NCBI GenBank assembly: GCA_947306495.1
Contig: CAMZGT010000001.1
Coordinates: 62,001 to 126,000 of the forward strand
From: an uncultured Acinetobacter sp.
GTDB taxonomy: Bacteria > Cyanobacteriota > Vampirovibrionia > Gastranaerophilales > Gastranaerophilaceae
DNA: 64,000 nt
Direction: 5' to 3'
The position numbers were made by a program, and so were the translations under genes. Position 1 is the first letter of the stretch. Each line of letters opens with the position of its first letter. This document shows positions 17,829-27,532 of this stretch, one piece after another. The notes beneath the pieces were generated by a model. It had not been told where the DNA came from, did no database searches, and saw nothing but the letters and a program-made list of their open reading frames with translations.

Positions 17829-18757
17829 TGACAAGGTATATAGTATCGGGATATATCGGATTTGATAATTTTGGTGATGAAGCTATTGCAAAAGTCTTAA
17901 CTGATTCTTTAAAAAGAAACGGTGCCGATAAAATCACACTCATATCTTCAAACCCTAAAAAAACATCAGAACTTCATCATGTAGAATCTTGTTCTATGCT
18001 GAATTTTATAAATCCGTTATTAAATTCTGACGTTTTGATATCTGGAGGAGGAAGTCTTTTACAAGATGTAACAAGTTTTAAAAGTCTTATTTATTATTTA
18101 TCTGTAATATATATAGCTTTGATTTTCAGAAAAAAAGTAGAAATTTATGCTCAAGGCATAGGACCTATACGCTCAAAAATAGGAAGATTTTTAACCAAAA
18201 CAGCGTTAAAACATGCAGAAAAAATCTCTGTAAGAGATGAAAAATCTCAACAACTTTTATCCGAATGGAACATAAAATCAGAATTAGTAAAAGACCCCCT
18301 TTTTCTGATAGATTTACCGCATAAAGAACATAAAAAAATTGTGGGTGTACAATTAAGAGATTTTCCCGGAATAAGTCAGAAATTTTTAGAAAAACTTGCT
18401 TGCGAAATAGCTTCCCGATTTGGAGAAAAACAAATTATTATTTTTTCTTTGCAAGATTCTATTGATACAAATATTTGCAACAGCTTTGCAAATATTCTTA
18501 GAAGTAAGGGGTTAAACAATACAGAAATACTTACAAACCTTTCAACTGACAAGGTTTTTGAAAAATTTTCAGAATTGGAATATTTAATTGCAATGAGATT
18601 TCACGCTAATGTTGTCGGTATAAAATCCGGAGTAAAAACACTTGCAATTAACTACGACCCAAAAGTTAAAAAATTAGCTGATGAATATAACTTACCGTTA
18701 ATAAATTTGGATGATACAAATTTTTCCGACGCTTTTAACAAATTAGTTTTATCTTGA
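17828..18757 (+). CDS. csaB: polysaccharide pyruvyl transferase, CsaB-like
   Basis: 309 aa. GYIGFDNFGDEAIAKVL at the start and ISGGGSLLQD near residue 73 are characteristic of the pyruvyl-transferase family. The C-terminal half includes MRFHANVVGIKSG. CsaB adds ketal pyruvate from PEP to secondary cell-wall polysaccharide, the anchor for SLH-domain surface proteins; cyanobacterial-type envelopes also use SLH anchors. The ATG overlaps the stop of the sugar kinase (TAATG), so it is in the same operon. The pyruvate-generating aldolase upstream does not directly supply PEP, so the metabolic link is unclear. Confidence 0.82.
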   Translation: MTRYIVSGYIGFDNFGDEAIAKVLTDSLKRNGADKITLISSNPKKTSELHHVESCSMLNFINPLLNSDVLISGGGSLLQDVTSFKSLIYYLSVIYIALIFRKKVEIYAQGIGPIRSKIGRFLTKTALKHAEKISVRDEKSQQLLSEWNIKSELVKDPLFLIDLPHKEHKKIVGVQLRDFPGISQKFLEKLACEIASRFGEKQIIIFSLQDSIDTNICNSFANILRSKGLNNTEILTNLSTDKVFEKFSELEYLIAMRFHANVVGIKSGVKTLAINYDPKVKKLADEYNLPLINLDDTNFSDAFNKLVLS

Positions 18758-18782
18758 TTTAGTTAAAATAACATGATAATTT
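18754..18782 (+). promoter_or_regulatory. leaderless promoter preceding the GTG start of the GT5-like gene
   Basis: TTGATT (18754-18759), 17-bp spacer, TAATTT (18777-18782), then 6 nt to GTG 18789. It begins within the last codons of csaB, so the gene may also be read through from the upstream operon. Confidence 0.4.
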
Positions 18783-18788
18783 TATTTT

Positions 18789-20615
18789 GTGGAAGATATT
18801 GTATCATCAGATAACAAAATTACTGAAGAAGAACTTGACGAAGCAGAAGAATACTTTGTCAAAGACGATTTTGTGTATGAAGTGAAAATAAACTATCGAT
18901 TTTTGCGCAAAAAGTTTTTTGCATTCGTTAGAAATTTTTGCAAAAAAGGTTTCAAAAAAATTTTATACATAACTTTGAAGGCTCCACCTTATGATTATAT
19001 TAATGCAGTACAAAAACAATATCCTGATAAAGAAATACAGGTTTTGATTCCGATATTCAACGAAAAGGAAATAATCGGAAAAGTTATTCACAACTTTGTA
19101 TATTTTTACCAAAACAAAAAACAAATTGCTAAGTTATATAAAATACAAAAGAGTATTAACAACATCCAAACTTACGGAATTTTATCTTCTGTATTCACAG
19201 CTTCGGATTCTGCTGATGATATAAGTTTTATAGGTGCATACGCAAAATGTGCAAGAATAGCTGTTTCAAAACTAAAACCTGACATTGTTCATTCAGATGA
19301 AATTCCCATTATGCTGGGCGCAGAATTTGAAAAAAAACAAATAAAATTTAAATCTGTACAACAAATTTCCGATTTCAATCAATTTAATGAAATTGATCCG
19401 TTTTGGGCAATAATAAATATGGCCGAGGCAAAAGGAATCAGGAGACTTCAAAAGGATAAATTTATACAAAAATATATTTCCCTATATTTGAACAAACAAA
19501 AAAATTTAAAACAAAAAGATTTTGAAAATTTTCTGGAACAACTGTACAAGAATTATAAACAAATACGAGAAATTTCAGAACAAAATGAAAACAAACAAGC
19601 AGAAATTCTTTTTAATCAAATTAACAGCAGAGTATTAAAACTGTTTTCAAATTGTTTTGAAGCTGATACATATAAATACAATCCGTACTTTTATACTCTA
19701 AAGAATGTTGATTACTGGTTTGTAGTATCTAAATCATATTATAAATACTTAAAAGATAATATTACACCATCTGAGAAAATTATAAATATTACGAATAACA
19801 TTATTAACAAAGGAAACTATATAAGAAAAGGAGTTGAAACTTCATCCGAACCTATATTTTTTCCGTTTACATCAAGCGATTTCAGAGAAAAACGAATAGA
19901 AAACAAGAATTACTTGGTAAAAGAATTTTCTGAAAGCCGCATAGAAACAGGGTTTACTAATATTAATCTGTTTGATGAAGAGGAAGTTAAATTATACGGA
20001 TACTTAGATTCTTATTATGAATCACCGCTGATTTATTGCAACATTTCCAATGATATAAAAAAGTTTGGAACAGATATATCGATTTGTACTATCCTAAAAC
20101 TTTTTGAAATAAGAAAAAATATACGTGTAATTATTAACATTCCCGAAAAAATTCAAAATAATAACATTCGTTCGTTTATAGAATTCTGCGAAGAATATTC
20201 AACAATTAACGGCAGATGGCTGCTTATTGAAGGGAAAGTAAAAGAAGCGCAATTTTTGGCAGCTTCAGATATGATTATGTTACCGTTTAGAACTAACTGC
20301 TGTAAAAATCTGCTGCAAACAGCACTAAATTTTGGCTGTGTACCTATAGTTCCAAAATATGGAATTTATGACGATAATATAAGAGATATTTTAGACGATA
20401 TGACCCTAGGATGCGGTTTTAAAACTAATACTAAACTCACTAACACTCAAAGCGGTACGGAAATGTTTGCTTCTGCATGCCTACGTGCTGTGCATTTTTA
20501 CTTTGAAAACAATTCTTGTTGGAATTTATTAATTGAAAATTGTTTAAAACATCGTTTTGAATGGGACTTTCGAACAATTGAAAAAATTAATAACGTATAT
20601 GAAGAATTACTTTAA
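18789..20615 (+). CDS. divergent glycogen/starch-synthase-like glycosyltransferase
   Basis: 608 aa with a GTG start; there is no in-frame ATG until deep in the protein, and the ATG at 18772 is in another frame. The central KPDIVHSDEIPIMLGAEF resembles the PDIVHxHD segment of GT5 enzymes. The C-terminal segment from LAASDMIMLPFRTNCCKNLL to the following VPIVPKYGIYDD resembles the SDxxLxPSxxEPCG...VPIV nucleotide-sugar site, but the canonical Glu and the N-terminal KxGG loop are missing. It is therefore a relative of glycogen synthases with altered donor or acceptor, or an inactive one. It follows csaB by 31 bp, which suggests cell-surface polysaccharide work rather than storage. Confidence 0.55.
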   Translation: MEDIVSSDNKITEEELDEAEEYFVKDDFVYEVKINYRFLRKKFFAFVRNFCKKGFKKILYITLKAPPYDYINAVQKQYPDKEIQVLIPIFNEKEIIGKVIHNFVYFYQNKKQIAKLYKIQKSINNIQTYGILSSVFTASDSADDISFIGAYAKCARIAVSKLKPDIVHSDEIPIMLGAEFEKKQIKFKSVQQISDFNQFNEIDPFWAIINMAEAKGIRRLQKDKFIQKYISLYLNKQKNLKQKDFENFLEQLYKNYKQIREISEQNENKQAEILFNQINSRVLKLFSNCFEADTYKYNPYFYTLKNVDYWFVVSKSYYKYLKDNITPSEKIINITNNIINKGNYIRKGVETSSEPIFFPFTSSDFREKRIENKNYLVKEFSESRIETGFTNINLFDEEEVKLYGYLDSYYESPLIYCNISNDIKKFGTDISICTILKLFEIRKNIRVIINIPEKIQNNNIRSFIEFCEEYSTINGRWLLIEGKVKEAQFLAASDMIMLPFRTNCCKNLLQTALNFGCVPIVPKYGIYDDNIRDILDDMTLGCGFKTNTKLTNTQSGTEMFASACLRAVHFYFENNSCWNLLIENCLKHRFEWDFRTIEKINNVYEELL

Positions 20616-20633
20616 ATTTTAATGAAAAAAAGA

Positions 20634-20656
20634 GGCACGAACTAAAAGTTCGTGCC
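20634..20656. terminator. bidirectional terminator between glycosyltransferase and groEL
   Basis: GGCACGAACT/AGTTCGTGCC, a 10-bp stem with an AAA loop. It has A-rich sequence on the left and T-rich on the right and sits between convergent genes. Confidence 0.85.
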
Positions 20657-20680
20657 ACTTTCTTATATTTATTGGATGAG

Positions 20681-22333
<1,653 letters not shown>

Positions 22334-22368
22334 TTATGTATCCTTTCTTTCTTTATTTATTTTTGTTT

Positions 22369-22589
22369 CGTGAATTGTGAATTGCGAGCCGTGAGTCAAA
22401 ATATATTTGAAGGTATAGATATTGCAGTTCTTCTCATTTGTGAAGCGATATCAAATTTTTTATCATTTGGAAATTTTCAGTTAAAGAATATACTTTGGTT
22501 ACCAAATTTATTGATTCTTTCCAAACATCTAACTCTTTGTGATTCATATTCTATAACTCCGATTCACGATTTACAAATCACGATTCACG
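22369..22589. repeat. inverted-repeat element inside the groES-groEL operon
   Basis: A 221-bp block bounded by imperfect terminal inverted repeats: CGTGAATTGTGAATTGCGAG on the left and a right arm ending CAAATCACGATTCACG. About 20 of the outer 28 positions are complementary. The same heptamer family recurs between accB and accC. The interior is AT-rich and non-coding. It begins only a few bases after the groES stop. Probably a miniature inverted-repeat transposable element. Confidence 0.6.
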
Positions 22590-22595
22590 TTATAC

Positions 22596-22883
22596 TTATT
22601 CAACTATTGCAAGTGCATCTTTGATGGACAAAATCTTGTATTCTACTCCATCAATCTTAACTTCTGTACCGGCATATTTAGCGTAAAGAATTACATCACC
22701 TACATTTACGCCTAAAGGTTCTTTTTCTCCTTTATCGTTAGTTTTACCTTCACCAACAGCAACTACTTCACCTTTTTGAGGTTTTTCTTTTGCGCTGTCC
22801 GGAATAAAAATCCCTCCTGCTGTTTGTTCGGTATCTTCAATAACTTTGATAACGATTCTGTCTTGTAACGGTTTTAATGCCAT
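22596..22883 (-). CDS. groES: 10-kDa co-chaperonin GroES
   Basis: 95 aa from the internal Met ([13 protein letters not shown]), chosen because AAGGAGG lies directly upstream; the longer ORF start lacks a ribosome site. The mobile loop ([20 protein letters not shown]) and the ending [14 protein letters not shown] are typical. It forms the heptameric lid of GroEL. No CIRCE operator (TTAGCACTC-N9-GAGTGCTAA) was seen upstream, so control is not by the classical HrcA site. Confidence 0.97.
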   Translation of the reverse strand: MALKPLQDRIVIKVIEDTEQTAGGIFIPDSAKEKPQKGEVVAVGEGKTNDKGEKEPLGVNVGDVILYAKYAGTEVKIDGVEYKILSIKDALAIVE

Positions 22884-23074
22884 AATATAATCCTCCTTCT
22901 TATATGTTTGCAAGTTTACAATTCTATTTATACTATAAATTCGACTGTTAATGTTAAATATTAATGAAAAATTAATATTTTATTTTAAAGAAATCAAGAT
23001 TATATAAAGACAAGCAAAAAGTATGGTAAACTTGAATTAGGGAGAAAGTTATTTTTAATATTTAGGAGGGAAAT

Positions 23075-24193
23075 ATGATTCCAATTTTAGATTCAAAAAG
23101 ACAATACGCAAAAATCGGCAGCGAAGTTGAAAAAGCTGTTTGTGAAGTACTTCGTTCAGGTTCTTATATTTTAGGGCCAAATGTTAAAGCTTTGGAGAAC
23201 GAACTTGCAAATTACATCGGATGTAATTATACAGTAGGTTTAAATTCAGGTACAGATGCTCTTCACATTGCACTTCGAGCTCTTGACATAGGAGCAGGCG
23301 ATGAAGTGATTACAACTGCATTCACATTTGTTGCAACAACAGAGTCTATAGAAATAGTTGGCGCTACCCCTGTATTCTGCGATATTAATCCTGATACATT
23401 TAATATTGATGCCGACAAAATTGAAGAATTAATAACACCAAGAACAAAAGCAATCATGCCTGTACATTTATACGGCCAACCTTGCGATATGGATAAGATT
23501 ATGGATATTGCTAAACGCCATAACTTATATGTAATTGAAGACTGCTGCCAAGCAATCGGTGCTAAATACAAAGGTCAGATGGTCGGTACTTTCGGTGATA
23601 TCGGATGTTACAGTTTCTATCCGACTAAAAACCTTGGCGGTATGGGTGATGGTGGCTTAATTACGGTTAACAGTGAAAACCTTAAAAACAGAATTGTTGC
23701 TCTTCGTAACCACGGCGGTGCAATTCGTTACCATCACGACGAAGTTGGTGTAAACTCTCGCCTTGACGAAATCCAAGCAGCCATCCTAAGAGTAAAACTT
23801 AACTATATTGATGAATGGAACAAATTAAGAAGAGAGCACGCTTCAACTTATAATGAATTACTTTCAAGCTGTTCAGATATCCAAACACCAAAAGAATTAG
23901 ATGATACATATTGCGTTTATCACCAATATACAGTTAAGATTCCTAACCGTGATGAAATTCATAAAATGCTTCAAGAATCAGGTATTGGCGCTATGTTATA
24001 CTACCCGATTCCTCTCCACATGCAAAAAGTTCATTCACATTTAGGTTATAAAATGGGCGATTTGCCTATTACAGAAAAAAATACGGAATGCGTTATTTCT
24101 CTTCCAATGTTCCCTGAATTAACATTAGAAGAACAAAAAACAGTTGCATCGACTCTTATCAGCTGTTTAGAAAAATCAAAAGCGTTGATATAG
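23075..24193 (+). CDS. DegT/DnrJ/EryC1-family sugar aminotransferase
   Basis: 372 aa PLP enzyme. NSGTDALHIALRAL near residue 57 binds the cofactor phosphate, VIEDCCQAIGA holds the pyridine-contacting Asp, and the Schiff-base Lys is in SFYPTKNLGGMGDGG. It belongs to the family that converts nucleotide-keto-sugars to amino sugars for surface glycans; the sequence looks closest in style to WbpE/PglE-type enzymes. AGGAGG sits before the ATG. Monocistronic, followed by a strong terminator. Confidence 0.88.
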   Translation: MIPILDSKRQYAKIGSEVEKAVCEVLRSGSYILGPNVKALENELANYIGCNYTVGLNSGTDALHIALRALDIGAGDEVITTAFTFVATTESIEIVGATPVFCDINPDTFNIDADKIEELITPRTKAIMPVHLYGQPCDMDKIMDIAKRHNLYVIEDCCQAIGAKYKGQMVGTFGDIGCYSFYPTKNLGGMGDGGLITVNSENLKNRIVALRNHGGAIRYHHDEVGVNSRLDEIQAAILRVKLNYIDEWNKLRREHASTYNELLSSCSDIQTPKELDDTYCVYHQYTVKIPNRDEIHKMLQESGIGAMLYYPIPLHMQKVHSHLGYKMGDLPITEKNTECVISLPMFPELTLEEQKTVASTLISCLEKSKALI

Positions 24194-24206
24194 TTTAAAA
24201 AATAAC

Positions 24207-24246
24207 AACAAGAAGGCTCGGACAAAATTTTCCGAGCCTTCTTGTT
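24207..24246 (+). terminator. intrinsic terminator of the DegT-family gene
   Basis: CAAGAAGGCTCGGA/TCCGAGCCTTCTTG forms a stem of 14 bp around an 8-nt loop. The flanking A and T extend the stem. Confidence 0.9.
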
Positions 24247-24364
24247 TAATTTCCCAAACATTTCTGTTTTCGATTAAAACAGCTCATATACAATTAACGT
24301 TGTATTGAGTTTTGTTTTTAAATTTGATATAATTTGCTTGTATTTGAGAAATAAGAGGAAGATT

Positions 24365-25237
24365 ATGAGCAATATTATTATTTATTCTAAAAAACCAATG
24401 CCTGAATTACAGGCTGCATTGACAGATATCGATGAAGCTGAATCAAGAGTTGTTTCTATTGATCAAATGAAAGATTATGCCGTTTTAAATCCATCATTAA
24501 TAATCGTAGAAAATATAGACTTGGCAAAAGATGCCTTAATGACAAATAAATTTTCTTGTCCGATACTTTTCTTCGGTCCGACAAGACGGGATGTTACTGT
24601 AAGAGCAGAAGGCTACGATTTCATTCAAGATCCAGCAAAAACCGATGAACTTATTGTTCGTGTAAATGCTTTACTCAGGATAAAAGCTATAAAAGATAGA
24701 CTTGAAACTGTTTCTACAACAGATGAATTAACAGGTTTACATAACAGAAAATATTTGCAAGAACGTTTAGAAGAAGAAATTTCACGTTCTCGTCGTTACG
24801 GAACAAAGCTTTCTTGCATACTTTTTGATATTGACTTCTTTAAAGTTGTGAATGATATGTACGGATACGAATGGGGAGATATTCTTCTTAAGAATATTGC
24901 TAATAAATTAACTGCAATGGCAAGAAAAGAAGATATTGTTACAAGATATGGAGATGAAGAATTTTTACTTGTTCTTCCGAATACATCAGAAGACAATGCT
25001 TTCTTGTTTGGCGAAAGATTCCGCAGAGAAGTTGAAAAAATGGAATTTATTCCTGCCGGAGAAGAAGAAGCACACAGAGTAACAATTTCAGGAGGAATAT
25101 CAACATATCCTTGCATGACAGATGTAGATGAAGATGCTAATACAGTTATCCGCTACGCCGAACACGCTTTATACAATGCTAAACACAGAGGCAAAAACAA
25201 AATTATTCAATTCTCTCAAATGAATTTGGAAATGTAA
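24365..25237 (+). CDS. GGDEF-domain diguanylate cyclase with receiver-like N-terminus
   Basis: 290 aa from the internal Met (MSNIIIYSK), which has AGAGGAAG upstream. The first 120 residues resemble a degenerate response-regulator fold: the acidic pocket is not obvious, while LIIVENID and the later segment IKAIKDRLETVSTTDELTGLHNR are typical of the receiver-to-GGDEF junction. The catalytic motif reads RYGDEEF, so the second Gly of GGDEF is Asp. An inhibitory RxxD (RKED) lies five residues before it. Likely makes or senses cyclic di-GMP. No EAL domain gene is in the window. Confidence 0.85.
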   Translation: MSNIIIYSKKPMPELQAALTDIDEAESRVVSIDQMKDYAVLNPSLIIVENIDLAKDALMTNKFSCPILFFGPTRRDVTVRAEGYDFIQDPAKTDELIVRVNALLRIKAIKDRLETVSTTDELTGLHNRKYLQERLEEEISRSRRYGTKLSCILFDIDFFKVVNDMYGYEWGDILLKNIANKLTAMARKEDIVTRYGDEEFLLVLPNTSEDNAFLFGERFRREVEKMEFIPAGEEEAHRVTISGGISTYPCMTDVDEDANTVIRYAEHALYNAKHRGKNKIIQFSQMNLEM

Positions 25238-25250
25238 AAAAGTTTATAAA

Positions 25251-25289
25251 ATAACGGAGGCGGGGAAAATTTTTTCCCGCTTCCGTTAT
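25251..25289 (+). terminator. intrinsic terminator of the GGDEF gene
   Basis: ATAACGGA-GGCGGGGAAAA with TTTTCCCGC-TTCCGTTAT makes a long hairpin with one mismatched position, followed by a T run. Confidence 0.85.
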
Positions 25290-25363
25290 TTTTGTTACAA
25301 ATAGGCAATTTTTCATAAGAAAAATACTTTATAAATATAAGGATATATTAATAAGGGAAAATC

Positions 25364-25900
25364 ATGCCGATACCAAAACTTACGGGACAAATTTCAGTAA
25401 ATAACTACTATGCTTCTAACGGAAGTAATGAAAATTTAACGCTTCTGCAAGCAGGATTAAAACCTTGTAAAAATTTAAATGTAACTTTTGGAGTTGGTAA
25501 TGATTTGAATATTTCAGCAGACGGAAAATCCGAAAACAAACCCGCAATTGAATTAAAATGCAAATACAATATAGGTGAACACTTAAATGCACAAGCCAGA
25601 TTCCGTGAAATTGGAGGAAAAGAACAATATCGTCTGACTTTTGGAAGTTCATACGGTTTTGATCGTCACCATTCTGTATATGCAGCTGTTCACGCAACAA
25701 CAAATGATTTTAGAAAAGGAAAAACAGGCGGCTGGGTCGGATATACATATGCAACTAATAGCGGAATATCACTATCTGCTGAAGTTCAACAAAACTTTGC
25801 TATTAATAACAAAACTGCCAAAAATACTTTTGAAACATTAGGCAGCTTTGATGATGGTAATAAATTATTTAACGTTATGATATCTATACCGATTAAATAA
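25364..25900 (+). CDS. beta-strand-rich protein of unknown function
   Basis: 178 aa, family not recognised. Alternating hydrophobic and polar residues with regularly spaced aromatic and glycine residues (NLNVTFGVGND, QYRLTFGSSYGFD, GWVGYTYATNSG) suggest a series of antiparallel strands, as in a small beta-barrel. There is no signal peptide, so export is doubtful or needs another route. Upstream AAGGG serves as ribosome site. It converges on mscL with a 2-bp gap. Confidence 0.55.
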   Translation: MPIPKLTGQISVNNYYASNGSNENLTLLQAGLKPCKNLNVTFGVGNDLNISADGKSENKPAIELKCKYNIGEHLNAQARFREIGGKEQYRLTFGSSYGFDRHHSVYAAVHATTNDFRKGKTGGWVGYTYATNSGISLSAEVQQNFAINNKTAKNTFETLGSFDDGNKLFNVMISIPIK

Positions 25901-25902
25901 AA

Positions 25903-26364
25903 TTATAAATCAGAAGTACAATTCGGACATTTATGTGCATTGATAGGAATTTGTGTGCAGCAGTGAGGACATTCTTTTTCTGTTGCTGCAACTTCTGCTT
26001 TTTCTTCCTTGCAAGCTCTATCCTTAATTGTATTTACGGCTTTTACAAGAGCAAAAATAGCACAAGCTACTATTAAGAAACTTATAACTGTATTAATAAA
26101 CAGACCGTAATTAATAGTTACTGCACCTGCAGCAGCTGCAGCATCAAGTGAATCATATTTTTCTCCAAGTGGGAATAATGTTACATACAAGTTTGAAAAA
26201 TCAACCTTACCTAACACAAAACCAATCGGAGGCATGATAATATCTTTAACCAAAGAGTCAACAATTTTACCAAATGCAGCACCAATAATGATACCTATAG
26301 CCATGTCCATAACGTTTCCGCGTAAGATAAAATCTCTCAATTCTTTTCCTAAATTTTTAAACAT
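25903..26364 (-). CDS. mscL: large-conductance mechanosensitive channel MscL with C-terminal zinc ribbon
   Basis: 153 aa. The N-terminus [24 protein letters not shown] with KIVDSLV and IIMPPIG forms TM1 and the gate; TM2 is at about 72-100. The pore-forming pentamer releases solutes on hypo-osmotic shock. The canonical cytoplasmic helix is followed by a compact CPHC...CPNC motif (about 135-150), a predicted zinc ribbon absent from E. coli MscL. AAGGAG precedes the ATG. Confidence 0.93.
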   Translation of the reverse strand: MFKNLGKELRDFILRGNVMDMAIGIIIGAAFGKIVDSLVKDIIMPPIGFVLGKVDFSNLYVTLFPLGEKYDSLDAAAAAGAVTINYGLFINTVISFLIVACAIFALVKAVNTIKDRACKEEKAEVAATEKECPHCCTQIPINAHKCPNCTSDL

Positions 26365-26448
26365 AGTAAACTCCTTTTCTCTTATAGAATAATGTTATCA
26401 AACATTTTTAAGAAACACAACATAATATATTTTTGCAGATGACAAAGT

Positions 26449-27390
26449 TTATTTAAATTCTTCTCCGATTTTGGGGTTAACAATTCTTATAAAATCTTTG
26501 CTATCACCCATAAAGAAACTTCCAAACTGCATAACAGTAGGGACAATTAAACCTTTAGAGGTTGCTATAAAAAATTTGTCATCTTCAATTTTTGCAACAG
26601 TCCCTGCCGGATGAGGCACACAAAACGCATCCGAAGCAACTTCCGCTTTCATAATTTTCATCATATTTCCGCGAAACGTTGTACTAGCGAGTATAAATGG
26701 ATTTAGAGCCCGTATAAATCGTTCAATTTCCTCTGCTGATTTATTATAATTAATGAATAAATCCTGCTCACTTAAACCTTTACCGGAAACAAAATCTCCT
26801 CTCGGCTGAGGGAGTCTTGGAAGCGGCTCTGTTTCGTATGACATTAAAACTTGTAAAAGAAGCTCAATTCCTATCACGTTTAATTCATTAAAAATAGTTC
26901 CCATTGTTGCTTTTGAGTGAATATGGTATGGCTTTTGAGCAATAATGTCACCAGTATCAAATCCTTCATCCATAAAATGAATTGTGACGCCTGTTTCCGT
27001 TTCACCGTTCATAATTACTCTTGAATAAGGATTTCCGCCTCTGTATTTCGGAAGCATAGAAGGGTGAACATTTATAAATCCGTCTTTAGTGGTTTCCAGA
27101 AGAATCTTAGGAATCTTATAATTAAATGAACAAACAACTGCTGCATCAACCTCCAAAGAGCGCACCGTTTCTATAAGATTAGCTTCATCAAGTTCGTCAT
27201 AATCTATATAATTTAGTCTTCTTGAAAGAACAAAATTCTTAAAATCATAATACATATTATGGTCTTTTTTAGGCCCCAAAACACCTACGATATTTACTCC
27301 TGCCATTAGAAGTCCGTCAAGCCCAATGTATGCCATATCTGGAATTCCGACAAATAATATTCTCTTTTTGAACGTTGTTCTGTTAAACAC
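26449..27390 (-). CDS. formyltransferase, methionyl-tRNA formyltransferase-like
   Basis: About 313 aa. The N-10-formyl-THF transferase fold shows the catalytic Asn and His in INVHPSMLPKYRG and the catalytic Asp in GFDTGDI; the C-terminal third (AEEIERFIRALNPF, AGTVAKIEDDKFFI) matches the Fmt C-terminal domain. It is either Fmt or a sugar N-formyltransferase with a related tail; the N-terminal FVGIPDMAYIGL differs from the usual GTPxFA. The track start is a TTG immediately abutting GAGGA, which cannot work as a ribosome site. The GTG four codons later (27390) has that GAGGA 12 nt upstream and is preferred. Confidence 0.75.
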   Translation of the reverse strand: MFNRTTFKKRILFVGIPDMAYIGLDGLLMAGVNIVGVLGPKKDHNMYYDFKNFVLSRRLNYIDYDELDEANLIETVRSLEVDAAVVCSFNYKIPKILLETTKDGFINVHPSMLPKYRGGNPYSRVIMNGETETGVTIHFMDEGFDTGDIIAQKPYHIHSKATMGTIFNELNVIGIELLLQVLMSYETEPLPRLPQPRGDFVSGKGLSEQDLFINYNKSAEEIERFIRALNPFILASTTFRGNMMKIMKAEVASDAFCVPHPAGTVAKIEDDKFFIATSKGLIVPTVMQFGSFFMGDSKDFIRIVNPKIGEEFK

Positions 27391-27532
27391 GTGCTTGCTC
27401 AATCCTCGTTTCTAAATTCTATATTATCATTAAATTTGATTTTATACCAGTATTTAAATTGTTGATTAATAACTTTTTCTTGTCTGTTTGTGTTAAACTG
27501 AAAACAATATAAGTATAAGAGGAGATTGAGAA

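Noticed and set aside
22884-23074. Possible CIRCE/HrcA operator upstream of groES
   Set aside because: No TTAGCACTC-N9-GAGTGCTAA or near match was found.
26449-27402. TTG start for the formyltransferase given in the track
   Set aside because: The purine-rich site directly touches the TTG, leaving no spacing; the GTG at 27390 fits better, though its 12-nt spacing is long.
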